A stretch of DNA of 64,000 nt, from assembly GCA_965660875.1 (NCBI GenBank), contig CBFIBQ010000002.1, positions 159,720 through 223,719 of the forward strand, read 5' to 3'. The translations under genes and the position numbers were made by a program. Shown here in pieces: positions 44,529 to 56,200 of this stretch. Under the pieces are notes generated by a model. The model did not search any database. It was given only the letters and a program-made list of their open reading frames with translations, and had not been told where the DNA came from. Position 1 is the first letter of the stretch. The number at the start of each line of letters is the position of its first letter. This DNA comes from UBA6770 sp965660875 (GTDB lineage: Bacteria; Bacteroidota; Bacteroidia; Flavobacteriales_G; Salibacteraceae).

Positions 44529-45260
44529 GTGAAAAATAGATTGTACTGGTTAAATTCTGTTGACTCAACCAATGAGGAACTAAAAAGGCGCTTAAAGTCT
44601 GGATCTCAAGTTTACGATTTGGATGCGGTTTTTGCTAAATACCAAACGAATGGAAAGGGCCAACGAGGTAATAGTTGGGAGTCTGAACACGCATCCAACC
44701 TCACCTTTAGTATGTATTTGCAGCCAAACAATTTATCGACTTCAAAAGCTTTTAGTTTAAACAAGGTGGTGTCTGTATTAATCGTAGATTATCTAAAATC
44801 CTTAGGTTTAAAAAAGTTGAGTATAAAATGGCCGAATGATATTCTAGTCGGCGAAAAAAAAATCTGTGGTATTTTAATTGAGAATTCAATTGCACAGTCC
44901 TTTGTTTTGGAGAGTATTATTGGTATTGGCCTTAATGTAAATCAGCAGTTATTTGCAACTGCAGCGTATGCAACCAGCATATACAATGAGCTTAAGGAGG
45001 AAATGACGGTCGAATTAGTTGGAGAGGATCTTCTTGTTTTTTTAAATAGCATTCATCATTTTTTGTACCGCCCAGAATTACTAAATGAAAGATACCATGA
45101 GTTGCTTTTTGGCTTGCACCAAGAAAGGAGTTTTGTAAAAAACGGATGTATTGAAAAAGGAATCATTCAGCGTGTGAATCAAAACGGTGAATTAATGGTT
45201 GAATTTGATGGGGAATTACTGAGTTTTCAGCAAAAGGAACTCGGTTTTATGTTGGATTAG
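44529..45260 (+). CDS. birA: Biotin--[acetyl-CoA carboxylase] ligase (BirA, catalytic type)
   Basis: The 243-residue enzyme activates biotin as biotinyl-AMP and transfers it to biotin carboxyl carrier protein. Motifs: LNSVDSTNEELKR, the substrate loop GKGQRGNSWES near residues 48-58, LSIKWPNDILV, KICGILIEN and GIGLNVNQ. There is no N-terminal helix-turn-helix, so it is the non-repressor group I type. The start is a GTG at 44529. The stop overlaps the convergent SRPBCC gene by 4 bases. The gene is divergent from rsfS. Confidence 0.96.
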   Translation: MKNRLYWLNSVDSTNEELKRRLKSGSQVYDLDAVFAKYQTNGKGQRGNSWESEHASNLTFSMYLQPNNLSTSKAFSLNKVVSVLIVDYLKSLGLKKLSIKWPNDILVGEKKICGILIENSIAQSFVLESIIGIGLNVNQQLFATAAYATSIYNELKEEMTVELVGEDLLVFLNSIHHFLYRPELLNERYHELLFGLHQERSFVKNGCIEKGIIQRVNQNGELMVEFDGELLSFQQKELGFMLD

Positions 45261-45661
45261 CCAAACTTTTTTTGAAGGTTTTGGGCCATAATGTTGAATA
45301 GGTTTGTTAATGGAGTTTTAGCCATCATTTCCACCATCATATTCATGTTGGCGTCAAATTCTATGTGTGATTCAGTCTTGTTTTCGTCCACTTTATTAAA
45401 GAGTACACTTAAAGTAAAATCAAAAGGATTTTTTCCATGAGAAACAAAGGTGATTTTTGAGTGCTCCTCTTTGCTTTTTCTTTTCATTCCTATGCCAGCT
45501 AGACCTTTTATCGTAAAGGAGCAAGATTCAGTTTCTCCTTTCCAGTTTTCAACTTTTTCCTCAGGCAATAAGGGTAATATGTTGTTCATGTCCAACAAAT
45601 AATTGAATAAGTCAACTGAAGATCCGTTGATTTCTACTTTTTCACTTTCAATATGTGTCAT
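45257..45661 (-). CDS. SRPBCC family protein
   Basis: The 134-residue protein has the length and pattern of the START/SRPBCC lipid-binding fold: an N-terminal strand (HIESEKVEINGSSVDLFNYLLDMNNILPLLPEEKVENWKG), repeated antiparallel strands (ESCSFTIKGLAGIGMKRKS, SKITFVSHGKNPFDFTLSVLFNKV) and a long C-terminal helix (VEMMAKTPLTNLFNIMAQNLQKKFG). There is no signal peptide, so it is cytosolic. It starts one base inside the pyrE stop (TAATG) and is cotranslated with it. Ligand and role are unknown. Confidence 0.85.
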   Translation of the reverse strand: MTHIESEKVEINGSSVDLFNYLLDMNNILPLLPEEKVENWKGETESCSFTIKGLAGIGMKRKSKEEHSKITFVSHGKNPFDFTLSVLFNKVDENKTESHIEFDANMNMMVEMMAKTPLTNLFNIMAQNLQKKFG

Positions 45662-46302
45662 TATTTCAGCCAGTTTTTAGGGTTCTTCTTCCAATCTCTA
45701 AGAGTTTTTACATCTTTATTGGAAATGTAATTGGTTTCAACCGCTTTGGTTATCATAGTGTCATAATGAGCCAATGTTACTAAAGGACACTTGGCGGCTT
45801 TAAAGTTTTCTTTCGATTCATTTAGACCGTATGAAAATATAGCGACCATTCCTTTAATACTACATCCATAGTCCCTTAATGCTTCAACCGCATTTAAGGA
45901 GCTCTTGCCCGTAGAAATCAAGTCTTCTATAACGATTACACTTTGATCTTTTTCTAAATAACCTTCAATTTGGTTAGATAGTCCGTGTTCCTTTTGTTTA
46001 GAGCGCACATATACAAACGGAAGGCCTAGTTCTTGTGCAACTAGGGCACCTATAGCGATACCACCAGTTGCGACACCAGCAATAACATCGGGCCGGCCAA
46101 AATTACTTTCCAACACTTTAACCATTTCCTGCCGAATAAAAGTCCGAATCTTTGGGTAAGATAAAATCTTACGGTTGTCACAATAGATGGGCGATTGAAT
46201 TCCAGATGCCCAAGTGAACGGGTTGTTGGGTTGGAGTTTTATTGCCTTAATTTGCAGCAGAAATTCGCTAACATTTAGCGATACATCATTAGATATTACC
46301 AT
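45661..46302 (-). CDS. pyrE: Orotate phosphoribosyltransferase
   Basis: The 213-residue enzyme converts orotate and PRPP to OMP in pyrimidine synthesis. It shows the substrate motif FTWASGIQSPIYCDNRK, VIAGVATGGIAIGALVAQELGLPFVYVRSKQKEHGL with the catalytic lysines, and the PRPP-binding motif VIVIEDLISTGKSSLNAVEAL around residue 120. The length is standard. An exact TATTTTTG element at 46328-46335 on the minus strand lies inside the 5' end of the divergent NUDIX gene. The downstream SRPBCC gene is coupled by a one-base overlap. Confidence 0.97.
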   Translation of the reverse strand: MVISNDVSLNVSEFLLQIKAIKLQPNNPFTWASGIQSPIYCDNRKILSYPKIRTFIRQEMVKVLESNFGRPDVIAGVATGGIAIGALVAQELGLPFVYVRSKQKEHGLSNQIEGYLEKDQSVIVIEDLISTGKSSLNAVEALRDYGCSIKGMVAIFSYGLNESKENFKAAKCPLVTLAHYDTMITKAVETNYISNKDVKTLRDWKKNPKNWLK

Positions 46303-46312
46303 GGATAAGCGT

Positions 46313-46957
46313 ATGGATTCGAACAGTCAAAAATATAAAGTTTTCTTCAATAACATTTTAGTTCTTTTTATTTCAACCTCTGACAGTCTAGTAAACAAGA
46401 AAGAATCTGATTATTTTCGATTTAGTGAACTGAATGATGAGCTTTTCATGGATTGGCTGAGTGATGAAAATGAGCAGGATATTTATGTAACGACCAATAA
46501 TTTAAAGGAGGACTGGTTTGATTTCCTAGACCGATTTGAAATAATTTATGCAGCTGGAGGAGTTGTTGAGAAAAACGGTGAACTGTTATCAATTTATCGA
46601 AATAAAAAATGGGATTTACCCAAAGGTAAGTTAGAAGAAAACGAAGATATTCGAAGTTGTGCAATTCGAGAGGTGGAAGAGGAGACTGGCGTTGTTGTCA
46701 ATTATTGTAGTTCTGAACCGTTTTTCGTTACTAAGCATTTGTATGTTTATAAAGGGAAGTTAGTTTTAAAGCCAACTTACTGGTATCATATGAAAACCGA
46801 CAAGAAAAAGTCTAATCTCCAACCGCAAATAGAGGAAGGGATTGAATTGGTTTCTTATATTTATAAACCCAACATTTTATCTGTTTACGAAAAAAAAACG
46901 TACCGAAGTATCTATTTGTTGTTGGAAGAGTTTATTAACTCGGAACACGTTATTTAA
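46313..46957 (+). CDS. NUDIX hydrolase
   Basis: The start is set at the ATG at 46313 (MDSNSQKYKVFFNNILVLF). An ATG at 46301 overlaps the pyrE start codon and longer versions lie inside pyrE, so they are less likely. The 214-residue protein has the complete NUDIX box GKLEENEDIRSCAIREVEEETGV at residues 105-127, preceded by AAGGVVEKNGELLSIYRNKKWDLPKG. The N-terminal approximately 75 residues (VFFNNILVLFISTSDSL...EDWFDFLDRFEIIYAAGG) recall the family's Bacteroidota form. It hydrolyses a nucleoside diphosphate linked to some group; substrate unknown. Divergent from pyrE with nearly touching starts. Confidence 0.92.
   Translation: MDSNSQKYKVFFNNILVLFISTSDSLVNKKESDYFRFSELNDELFMDWLSDENEQDIYVTTNNLKEDWFDFLDRFEIIYAAGGVVEKNGELLSIYRNKKWDLPKGKLEENEDIRSCAIREVEEETGVVVNYCSSEPFFVTKHLYVYKGKLVLKPTYWYHMKTDKKKSNLQPQIEEGIELVSYIYKPNILSVYEKKTYRSIYLLLEEFINSEHVI
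46328..46335 (-). promoter_or_regulatory. TAnnTTTG -7 element upstream of pyrE
   Basis: CAAAAATA on the plus strand reads TATTTTTG on the minus strand, an exact -7 match 26 bases upstream of the pyrE ATG. It overlaps the coding start of the divergent NUDIX gene. Confidence 0.35.
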
Positions 46958-47215
46958 CAGTACTTTAATTGTCGTATTTACTTGATGTTTGTCGATTACC
47001 ACAATCTTATTCTAATTAACACTCAATCGTCAATAATTTTTTACTTATTTCATAGGTTGATAGAAAGATGTGTTTAAAAAACCTAACTATCTGATATTGT
47101 GTATTTAACAAATTTTCACTCTGTTTGTTTATAGATGGAAAGTGTGCTGTCTACGCAGAATTTTGAAAAAAAACGGGATTTTAACAATAGGCTGTTTGTA
47201 AACAGTGTGGTATAA
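46958..47215. promoter_or_regulatory. 258-base intergenic region upstream of the giant surface gene
   Basis: The region is AT-rich and holds no convincing gene. A perfect-arm inverted repeat CTGTTT-GT-AAACAG lies at 47192-47205, only 10 bases before the ATG at 47216, where it could occlude the ribosome site or bind a regulator. No exact TAnnTTTG element was found. Confidence 0.3.
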
Positions 47216-50200
47216 ATGATTGTCAACTTTAATAAATTGAGCAAAAACTTTCCAAATAAATTTTTTGCATTGGTCATTGCATTTTTATCGCAATTCGCGA
47301 TTAAAAATGTTTTGGCTGTAACACAAAGTGTTTCCTGTTCATCCGCTGCCTTAATCAGTGCAATTAATTCTGCAAACACAAACGCGAATCACGATACCAT
47401 ATACCTGTCCAATTGTACTTATGACTATTCATCGGTAGATAATTACGTATATGGTCCAAATGCATTTCCTGTAGTAACAACTTCAATTACTATAATTGGA
47501 AATGGAGCAACCATTAATAGAAACACTGCAACGAAATTTCGATTTTTCTTTGTCGATGGCAGTGGTTCTTTGACTATTGAAAACCTTACACTTAAAAATG
47601 GTTCTACAAATGGCGGAACTGGTGGCGCTGGTATTCAAACGAGTGCTGGAGGAGGAGGAGGAGCTGGAATTGGCGGCGCAATATTAAACAAAGGGACTTT
47701 CAATGCAACTTCAGTAACATTTGAATCCAATTCAGTAGTTGGTGGAAATGGCGGTGCTGGATCAGCTGGTTCATCATACTATACTGGCGGCGGCGGTGGT
47801 GGTGGAATTTACGGTACTGGTGGTGCCGGGGGTTGGACATCAAGTAATGCCGGCGGCGGTGGCGGCGGCGGCGGTTTTTCAGGTACTGGCGGAAAAGGCG
47901 GTGGCTGGGGGCAAAATGGAAATGTAGGTACGTCAATTGGCGGCGGCGGCGGCGGTTCAGGAACAACAACTTCAGGTACATGGACTGGAGGTTCTGGCGC
48001 AGATAATGGTGCCAATGGTGGAAATGGACAATGGTGTGGAACTGCAGCAGCTCAAGATGCTGCCGATGGCGGATACGGCGGCGGCGGTGGCGGTGGCGGC
48101 TCCGGTGGAGCTTGTGTCGGTGGAACTGGCGGTGACGGTGGTGAAGGCGGAGGCGGCGGAGGCGGCGGTTCAGGAAATACAGTTGGTTACGGTGGAAATG
48201 GTGGCTTTGCAGGCGGCGGCGGCGGCGGCTCAGGATCATACGTTTGTCAAACACGTACAGGTGGTGCTGGCGGATTCGGCGGCGGCGGCGGCGGTGGTGG
48301 TGCAGGTGCATGTTCAGCCGCAGGAGACGGTGCGGGAGCAGCAGGTTTTGGTGCTGGCGCTGGTGGTAAAGGACGAGCTTCTGGCCTTCGCGGCGGCGGT
48401 GGTGGAGGCGCAGCTGGATTAGGTGGCGCTTTTTTCAATTACGGTGGAACATCAACATTAACATCTTGCTCATTTACCTCTAATTCTGCCACGGGTGGAA
48501 ATGGTGGGACAAATGCTACCTTCCCAGGAAATGGCGGTGCTGGGTTTGGTGGTGCAGTTTTCAATCATAGTGGAACGGTTAATATGTCTGGCAATACATT
48601 CACCGGTAACACTATTGCTTCTGGTACTAACGGAACACCAATTGCATCACAAGGAAGAGCAGTGGCAAGCTACTCAGGGGCAACTACAACAGATGGAGGA
48701 AGCACGTATTCAGCTAACACTGGCGGAACTGGCGATACTTACGGAACAATCACCCAGAATGGACTGTGTGGTACATATACTATTGGCGGAACCTCTCCTG
48801 ATTACTCAACTATAGCTGCAGCAATTTCAGATTTGAACTTAGGTGCATGTGGAAATGTAATTTTTCACATTAGACAAGGTACTTATAATGAAAGAATAGA
48901 ATTAGGTGCAGGAAATATTGCCAATTACAATTCCTCCAATTCAATTAGTTTTTTATCAGACCCTAGTAACACAGGAGACGTAACGATTTCGTACGCTTCA
49001 ACGGGTGCAGCCAATCAAGGTACTGTTGTTCTTGATAGTATGAAAAATATTGTAATCCGTGGATTGAAAATCTCCAACACAGGTTCATCATTTAGTAATG
49101 TTATTGTAATCGAAGGAGCATCTCAATACATCGATATCATTGGAAATGAGATTTCAGCTTCGTCAACAAACATCAATTCTTTTGACAAAATAGGAATCGA
49201 CTGTTCAAATGACTTTACAGAGAATATTGTAATTGATAGTAATACGTTCTTAAATAACAGTATTGGCGTTTATTTGAATAGTGGAAATTCCTCGCGTGAA
49301 AGCGGAAATAAAATCCGTCACAATTCATTCAAGGATTTCAGTTACATGGGAGTTTATGCAAGGTACCAGGATTCTTTGCATGTTTTGAATAACGTAATCG
49401 AAGACAATGGACTGTTGACCTTGGTTTATGGAATTCACACCCAAATATGTTATTACGGATTAAAGATTAGCAACAACAAAATCATTAACCATTCACCGCA
49501 AACAGCTTATGGTATAGTTGCTAATATCAGCTATAATTTTAGTGAACCAGCGGAGATTTATAATAATTCGATTTCAATTCTCTCAAGCAATGGAAGTACA
49601 GCTCGCGGAATTTCTGTAAATCAGTCTGCCAGAGTGAAAACTTATCATAATTCTGTCTATTTGAACACTGCATCAAGTTCTTCATTGGGTGTGGGTATTT
49701 ATATTAGAGGGACCAGCAGTTATATAAACAACGAATTTGTAAACAATGTGGTTTACTGTCCAAATGGAGGTTATGCAATTCAAATGGATGCTGACGCAGT
49801 TACTCATTCTGTGGTCTCAGCCATGGATTACAATAATTTTCACACCAATGCTAGCACGTTTGGCTACTTTGGTAATACCGCAATCTCAGATTTTGCTACT
49901 TGGAAATCTACTTCCTCATTTGATGCTAATTCGGTTTCTGTAAACCCACACTTCTCTTCCGATACCAATCTAGCACCTCAGGCGCTTTTTATGAATGATA
50001 TCGCAACCGATTTATCAATTGGAAATGATTTAAACAATGTTGTTCGCTCTGGAGGAATAGACGTTGGTGCTTACGAATACACACCGCCAATTCCGTCGCC
50101 AGATTATGGTGATTCGGTTTCAAGCGGTTATGCTTTAGATTTTGATGGTATGGATGACCATGTTCGAGTAAGCAATGTGGGAACTGTGCAGTCTCTCGGT

Positions 50201-53200
50201 CTTGGTTCATTTTCAGTAGAAGCTTGGTTTAAAGGCTCGGGTTCTATAGTTTCTAAAGGTCAGGGAGGTCAATCTGGAAATATAACCAATATTGGTTTCA
50301 AGGTATCCCATGAATATGTTGGCTTGGGTCAAAATGGCGCAGCTTCAGATTTCGATTATACTGTTTCTTCAATAGATACGAGTAGATGGAATCACATCGC
50401 ACTAGTTAGAGATGCAACAAACAATAAGGTTATTCTATATATCAACGGTGTTGAAGCCACTAATCAGACCTATTCTGGAGTTCATGATTTGAGGTCTTCT
50501 CATGGAAACTCTTTTTTAACGATTGGTGCTGTTATTAAGCCGCAATCTAATTTCGGGATTTCGGATCATTTTAAAGGTCAAATTGATGAGGTTAGAGTTT
50601 GGAGTGAAGCTCTTACTGGCTCTCAAGTTCGAGATTGGATGTGTCAAAAGTTGAATGATACACATCCACAACGAAATAACCTTATAGTATATCACCGAAT
50701 GGATCAGTCTTCTGGTAGTCAATTATTTGACTTAGCTGGAGGTCATCACGGTGCACTAACTAACATGAGTTCCACCGCAGACTGGGTAATTTCGGGAGCT
50801 GGACTTGGAGATGAAAGTACTTACTCCTATGGAACTTCAGCAAGCGCTGCCATAACAACAGGTGGTGGGAGTTCTTTTACCGCAGCGGCACAATCTGGCT
50901 TTTCGGCAACGGAAGGTCTTCAAGTGTATAAAGTAAATTCAGCACCTAATTATTTAACTAAACCAGCCGGAGTTGATTCTATTCTTTCCAACTTCGGGTA
51001 TTTTGGAGTTCATAAAAAAGGCGATGCTGCCGATGAATACAGCGTTAAAATCGATTACAGTGGAATTTCTGGGCTGTCTGATGACCAAAAGGGCAGACTA
51101 ATTATACTTAAAAGAGAAGATAACACCGATGCAACTTGGGAAGTTGCAAGCGGCAGAGTGCACAATAAAGTAGGAAAAACTGAAATTTCAATTTTTGGCC
51201 AGACTGGAACCCAATATGTATTAGGATTTTCTAATGTTTCTTATCCTGTGAGACCAGGAGCTGGTTATGCTTTGGATTTTGATGGAAGTGATGATTACGT
51301 AGAAATTGGTACTGCAGGGCAATTTCAAACCTTAACAGATTTTACTTTTGAATTCTGGTACAACCCTAACCTTACGAGCAACACATTTGTTTTTACTATT
51401 GGAAGTGCTGGCGAATCATTGGCAACCAACGTGCAGGCTTCTGTGCGCATAGGTGGAACAAACTTTCAATACCTTCATGAATATTCTTCTGGAACCAATC
51501 AATCGGTCAACTTTAATAGCTTAAATTTTACAGCTAATAAATGGTATCACATTGCATTGAGTAGAGACTATTCTACCAAATCAATAACCCTTTTTATTAA
51601 TGGTATATCTCAAGGAAGTCAGACTTATAGTGTACATCCAAGCGGTGGAAGTTCGGCGCTTCTAACGTTAGGAGGAAGTTTAGCTGCTAATCCAGACTTT
51701 AATGGTCAATTAGACGAATTTAGATTTTGGAACTCTGTTATACCAGAAGCCCAGATTCGCCAATGGATGTGTCAAAAATTAAATGCTAATCATGATTCCA
51801 TTTCAAGTTTGACATCTTATTACCGATTCGATGAAAACTCTGGAGATACACTTTATGACTTAGCCGGGGGTAATCATGGTATTCTTACTAATATGACTCC
51901 CGCTTCGGATTGGCAAGTTTCTGGTGCAGCAATTGGAGATACTTCTACTTATACAGCTTCACTTCCTGGTCTATTAGACTTATCCCACTCAGATGGAGAT
52001 AGAATGCGCTTTACCACATCTGGAGCGCACGACATGGTACAACTGTACTTGGTTGAGCAGCCTCCGATTAACTACAATGTTGGTGATACTGCATTTGACG
52101 CGGATACCTCCAGATATTGGGGAATGTTCGTCTCGGGTTCTGATAGTTCCACAAATTCAATGAATTATTATTATGGGTCAAACTCCAACCTCAGTTCTTA
52201 TGATGAAGCTAGGCTAACTTTATTGCAACGAGACAATGGTGCAGATACCAATTGGATAGACAACAACTTTACTACAGCTGTAAATACATCTGCCAACATA
52301 CTTTCTGTAGCTGATATCAATGGAAACTTTGAATTTATGGCTGCTCAAGGGCCAGAGTTTGTCTATGCCGGATTTGGGAATGCTTTGGAATTTGATAACG
52401 TCAACGATTATGTTGCTGTTCCACATGCTGCCGCTTTAAATAAGACAAAATTCACTGTTGAAGCATGGGTATATTGGGAAGGAGCTGCTGATTCAATAGA
52501 TTTTATTTGTGGCAAAGGTTTGCCAGGAGTTGAATTACACACTGGTGGAGGCGCTGGAAATAATAGTATCCGCTTTATTCCGACTACTGACGTTTTTCTA
52601 GATGCTCCTGTAAATAGTTTTTTACCCAATCAATGGAATCATGTTGCTGGAGTATATGACCCTACAATATCTTTTGGAAAAATATACATCAACGGAGAGG
52701 GGGTTACAACAATAAATAATGGCGGAAATCCTTTGAACACAGCAGCACTTAACACTGCAGATAGTTTTAAAATAGGTCAAAGACAAGATGGGTCTTATAC
52801 GTTCAATGGGAAAATTGATGAAGTCAGGTACTGGACTATAGTAAGAACACCTGAGGAAATAAAAAACAACTTTAACAAGAGGGTTGATACATCCAATGCC
52901 TCAGGGTTGGCACTATATTTCAATTTCGATCATAGTATTGGGTCATCCAACTTGTCTGATATATCAGGAAACGGGCTAGATGGTGTTTTAACAAACATGA
53001 CTGGAAACGAATGGACAGATGGACCAGATTCTGTTCTAGTTTCAATTTCTGAAGTTGCGTCAACAGGTGATACGGTTGGATTTGCTATTGGTTGGATTGA
53101 ATCAGGCAGTGGATTGACGTATACAAAAATTGGTGGAGCCACAACCGATTTTGATATAAATGCTACTTCTGGAGTCGTTACAGTTGCCAGTGGAGCCAAC

Positions 53201-56200
53201 CTAGATTATGAATCTGACTCTATTAACTACTTACAATATGAAGTAAGCAGTGGAACAGAAAAAGATACAGCTTGGTTGCAAATTAACATTGCGAATGCCA
53301 ATGAAGCACCTTATGCCATGTTTAATAATTCTGTGTTCCTGGATGGTAACAACGATTGGATAGAACCAAATGCAACTGTAACCAACTTAATGAACAACAA
53401 TAAGAAAACCTACATGGCTTGGATTCGTCCTACTGCTCATGGTAACAGTTCAGGGATAGCATACTACGGGGATTGCATAATTTGTGACGACGGAGCCTAC
53501 ACGGGTCTTTACCTTACTAAGTTTAATAGCACTAACAGTGTGGTAGCTTTTAACTGGGATGGAAACCGGGACAATGCTTTTTCTTCGGATTATAAATTGA
53601 ACGAATGGGTGCATGTTGCTCTTACACATGGGAGTGGAAAGCTTAGACTTTACATCAATGGAAAATTAGCCCATGAAGTAAACTCAGGAAATACAACTAA
53701 CATTAGTAACAATATAAGAATCGGTGAAAACAAATACACAACTGGTGGAACCAACTTTAAAGGTGACATTAATGAGGTTAAAGTATTCAGAAGAATTCTT
53801 ACTGCCAGTGAAATTTATGAAGCTGCTCATACTTGGGGAACAGGAAATGAAGCAAACCTCACACTATATTATCCAACTGAAGAAGGTACAGGAACTACAA
53901 CTGCCGACCTGAGTCCAAGCGGAAAGGATGGAACGCTGACCAACGGGGCTACATGGAGCACGCACGAAACTCTTTATGCTTCTATTGAAGAAAATGCAGG
54001 TAATGGAGATACGCTTACAAAGGCTATTGGCTATGACCCTGATGGAGATTCTGTTTTATTTTATATAAGCGCTGGAAATGGTGCGGGCATTTTTAAAATG
54101 GATTCCGCTACTGGCTACTTAACGGTAGTTAATGGATCCTTAATTGATTTTGAAACACAGAGCTCCTATACCCTTACATATACGGTTGAAGACACCTTGG
54201 GGCTTACAGATACAGCTAATATTGAAATCACCATAATTGATGTAAACGAGCCAGTTTATGCAGGATTAGGTAATGCATTGGAGTTTAACGGAAATGATGA
54301 AAGGGTTACCGTACCTGAAAATTCTATTGGACATGGAACCACAGCATTTACTCAAGAATTTTGGATAAGACCAGACTCACTAACAGGGTTCGCTTGGCCA
54401 GTTACAATTTGGGGAAAAACTTGGGCTCATATTGAAACAGGAGGAACTATGCGTGTTAGATTTACAACCTCTAATGGTCAGTTTAATTCTAGCTCTGCTC
54501 AACCGTTTGGTTTTGTTAAGCACGAATGGGTGCACGTGGCCACTACGTACGATGGAAGCAATGTGAAAATATATAAGAATGGTGAATTTGTGTGGCAGTA
54601 TACTGTAACCGGGGCATTATCATTCTCTGCAACAGATTCTTTAACATTGGGTACATATGGAACGCCAAATCAATACCCATTTTATGGGGCAGTAGATGAA
54701 GTCCGATTGTGGAATTTTACGAGAACTGAACAAGAAATAAAAGATAATTATAGAAGAAGACTTTCAGGCAGCGAAACTGGACTCATGGCATACTTTAACT
54801 TCGATAATGCAGACAATGTGTTATATGATGTAGTTGATGAAGAAAATGTTGGGACATTCAAAAATGGTATTTCTGCTGTGGATTTTGGCAACTCAAAAGA
54901 TTCACTTTTATTCCAGTTTTCAAGGGCAGCTCAAGTCGGAGATACTGTAGCTTACGCCACTGCTTGGGATACTGATGGTAATTCCATTTCTTACCAATGG
55001 TTAAACGGAGACACGTCAAACTTTGAATTCCTAAATTCTGGAATAGTACGAATTAAAGCTGGAGCCAGTTTAACGGATACCACTTATTATTCAAAGTACA
55101 GAGTAACCGAATCGGGTTCGAATAAAACGCATGATGCTACTTTGGCGATGAATGTACTAGAACCAGGCGATGCCATTGCTTTTGATGGAAATTCAGATCA
55201 AATTACGGTTCCAAATGACGCTGATTTTGAGTTCGAAAATGGAACAATAGAAATGTGGTTAAAACCAACTGCTAGTTCTGATAATGAGTCGTTTTATGGT
55301 ATGCGTTCGGCAGTTGGTAGTTCAAGATATAGCTTTCATATAAACCCTAACGGAAATACGCTTGGCTTGTTTACAACAGCTGGTGGATTCAATACATTAA
55401 GCACCACAGTTACCCCTGGCCAATGGATGCATGTTGCCTACGTTATTAACACATTTACAACTACTATATACAAGAATGGCGTTTTAGTTGGAACCATTAA
55501 TGTGGGAATGGATAATTCTAAAACTGGAACTGGAGTAACCATAGGTTCTCCAGAACCTGCCGGCTATGCATCAGAATACTTTCCTGGAGTTTTGGATGAA
55601 CTTCGAGTTTGGAACAGAGAATTGTGTCAATCTGAAATCCAAAGTAGACTGAATTGTGAATTGGATACCACTGGTGTTAGTGGTCTTGTAGCTTATTACG
55701 ATTTTGAAGGCGGAATAGCAGGTGAGACAAATACTGGAATTACAACTTTAGTCGATAAATCTGGAAATGGACACAACGGAACATTAACCAGTTTAGCCTT
55801 AACTGGAACAACTTCTAATTGGGTTGCTCAATCGGATAGTGTCAGTTCAACTTCTTGTCCGACTTTTACAAATACTAATAAACCGGTAATTGTCGCCGAT
55901 AAAAATCCAACCTTTTATCTAGATGCTTCTGGAAATGCAACCATACCGACAGACAGTATTTATTCAAGTGCTAGTTTGGAGTGCGGAACTATCACTTCTG
56001 TTTTAGCATCAGATACTTCATTTAACTGTTCTACTATTCAAGATACCGTTCAAATTTCTAGTGGAGGATTGGATTTCGATGGAACCAACGATTACGTGAA
56101 TGTACCTCATCATGTCAGCCTAAATGCCACCTCTGAAATGACTGTTGAGTTTTGGGTAAAGGTGAGAGACTTCAGTAACGGCCCTAAAATAGTCGGGAAA

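Noticed and set aside
47116..47379. Minus-strand open frame of 87 residues across the giant gene start
   Set aside because: It overlaps the signal peptide and first codons of the giant gene and shows no family features.
47700..48422. Several open frames on both strands (His/Arg-rich, Ala/Val-rich and Pro-rich) over the glycine tract
   Set aside because: They are shadows of the GGC/GGT-rich codons of the giant gene: other frames of Gly runs necessarily read as Ala, Val, His, Arg or Pro runs without stops.
48776..50095. Possible polysaccharide lyase in the beta-helix part of the giant protein
   Set aside because: The rungs are clear but no conserved catalytic Asp/Lys/Arg set could be identified, so only a structural call is made.
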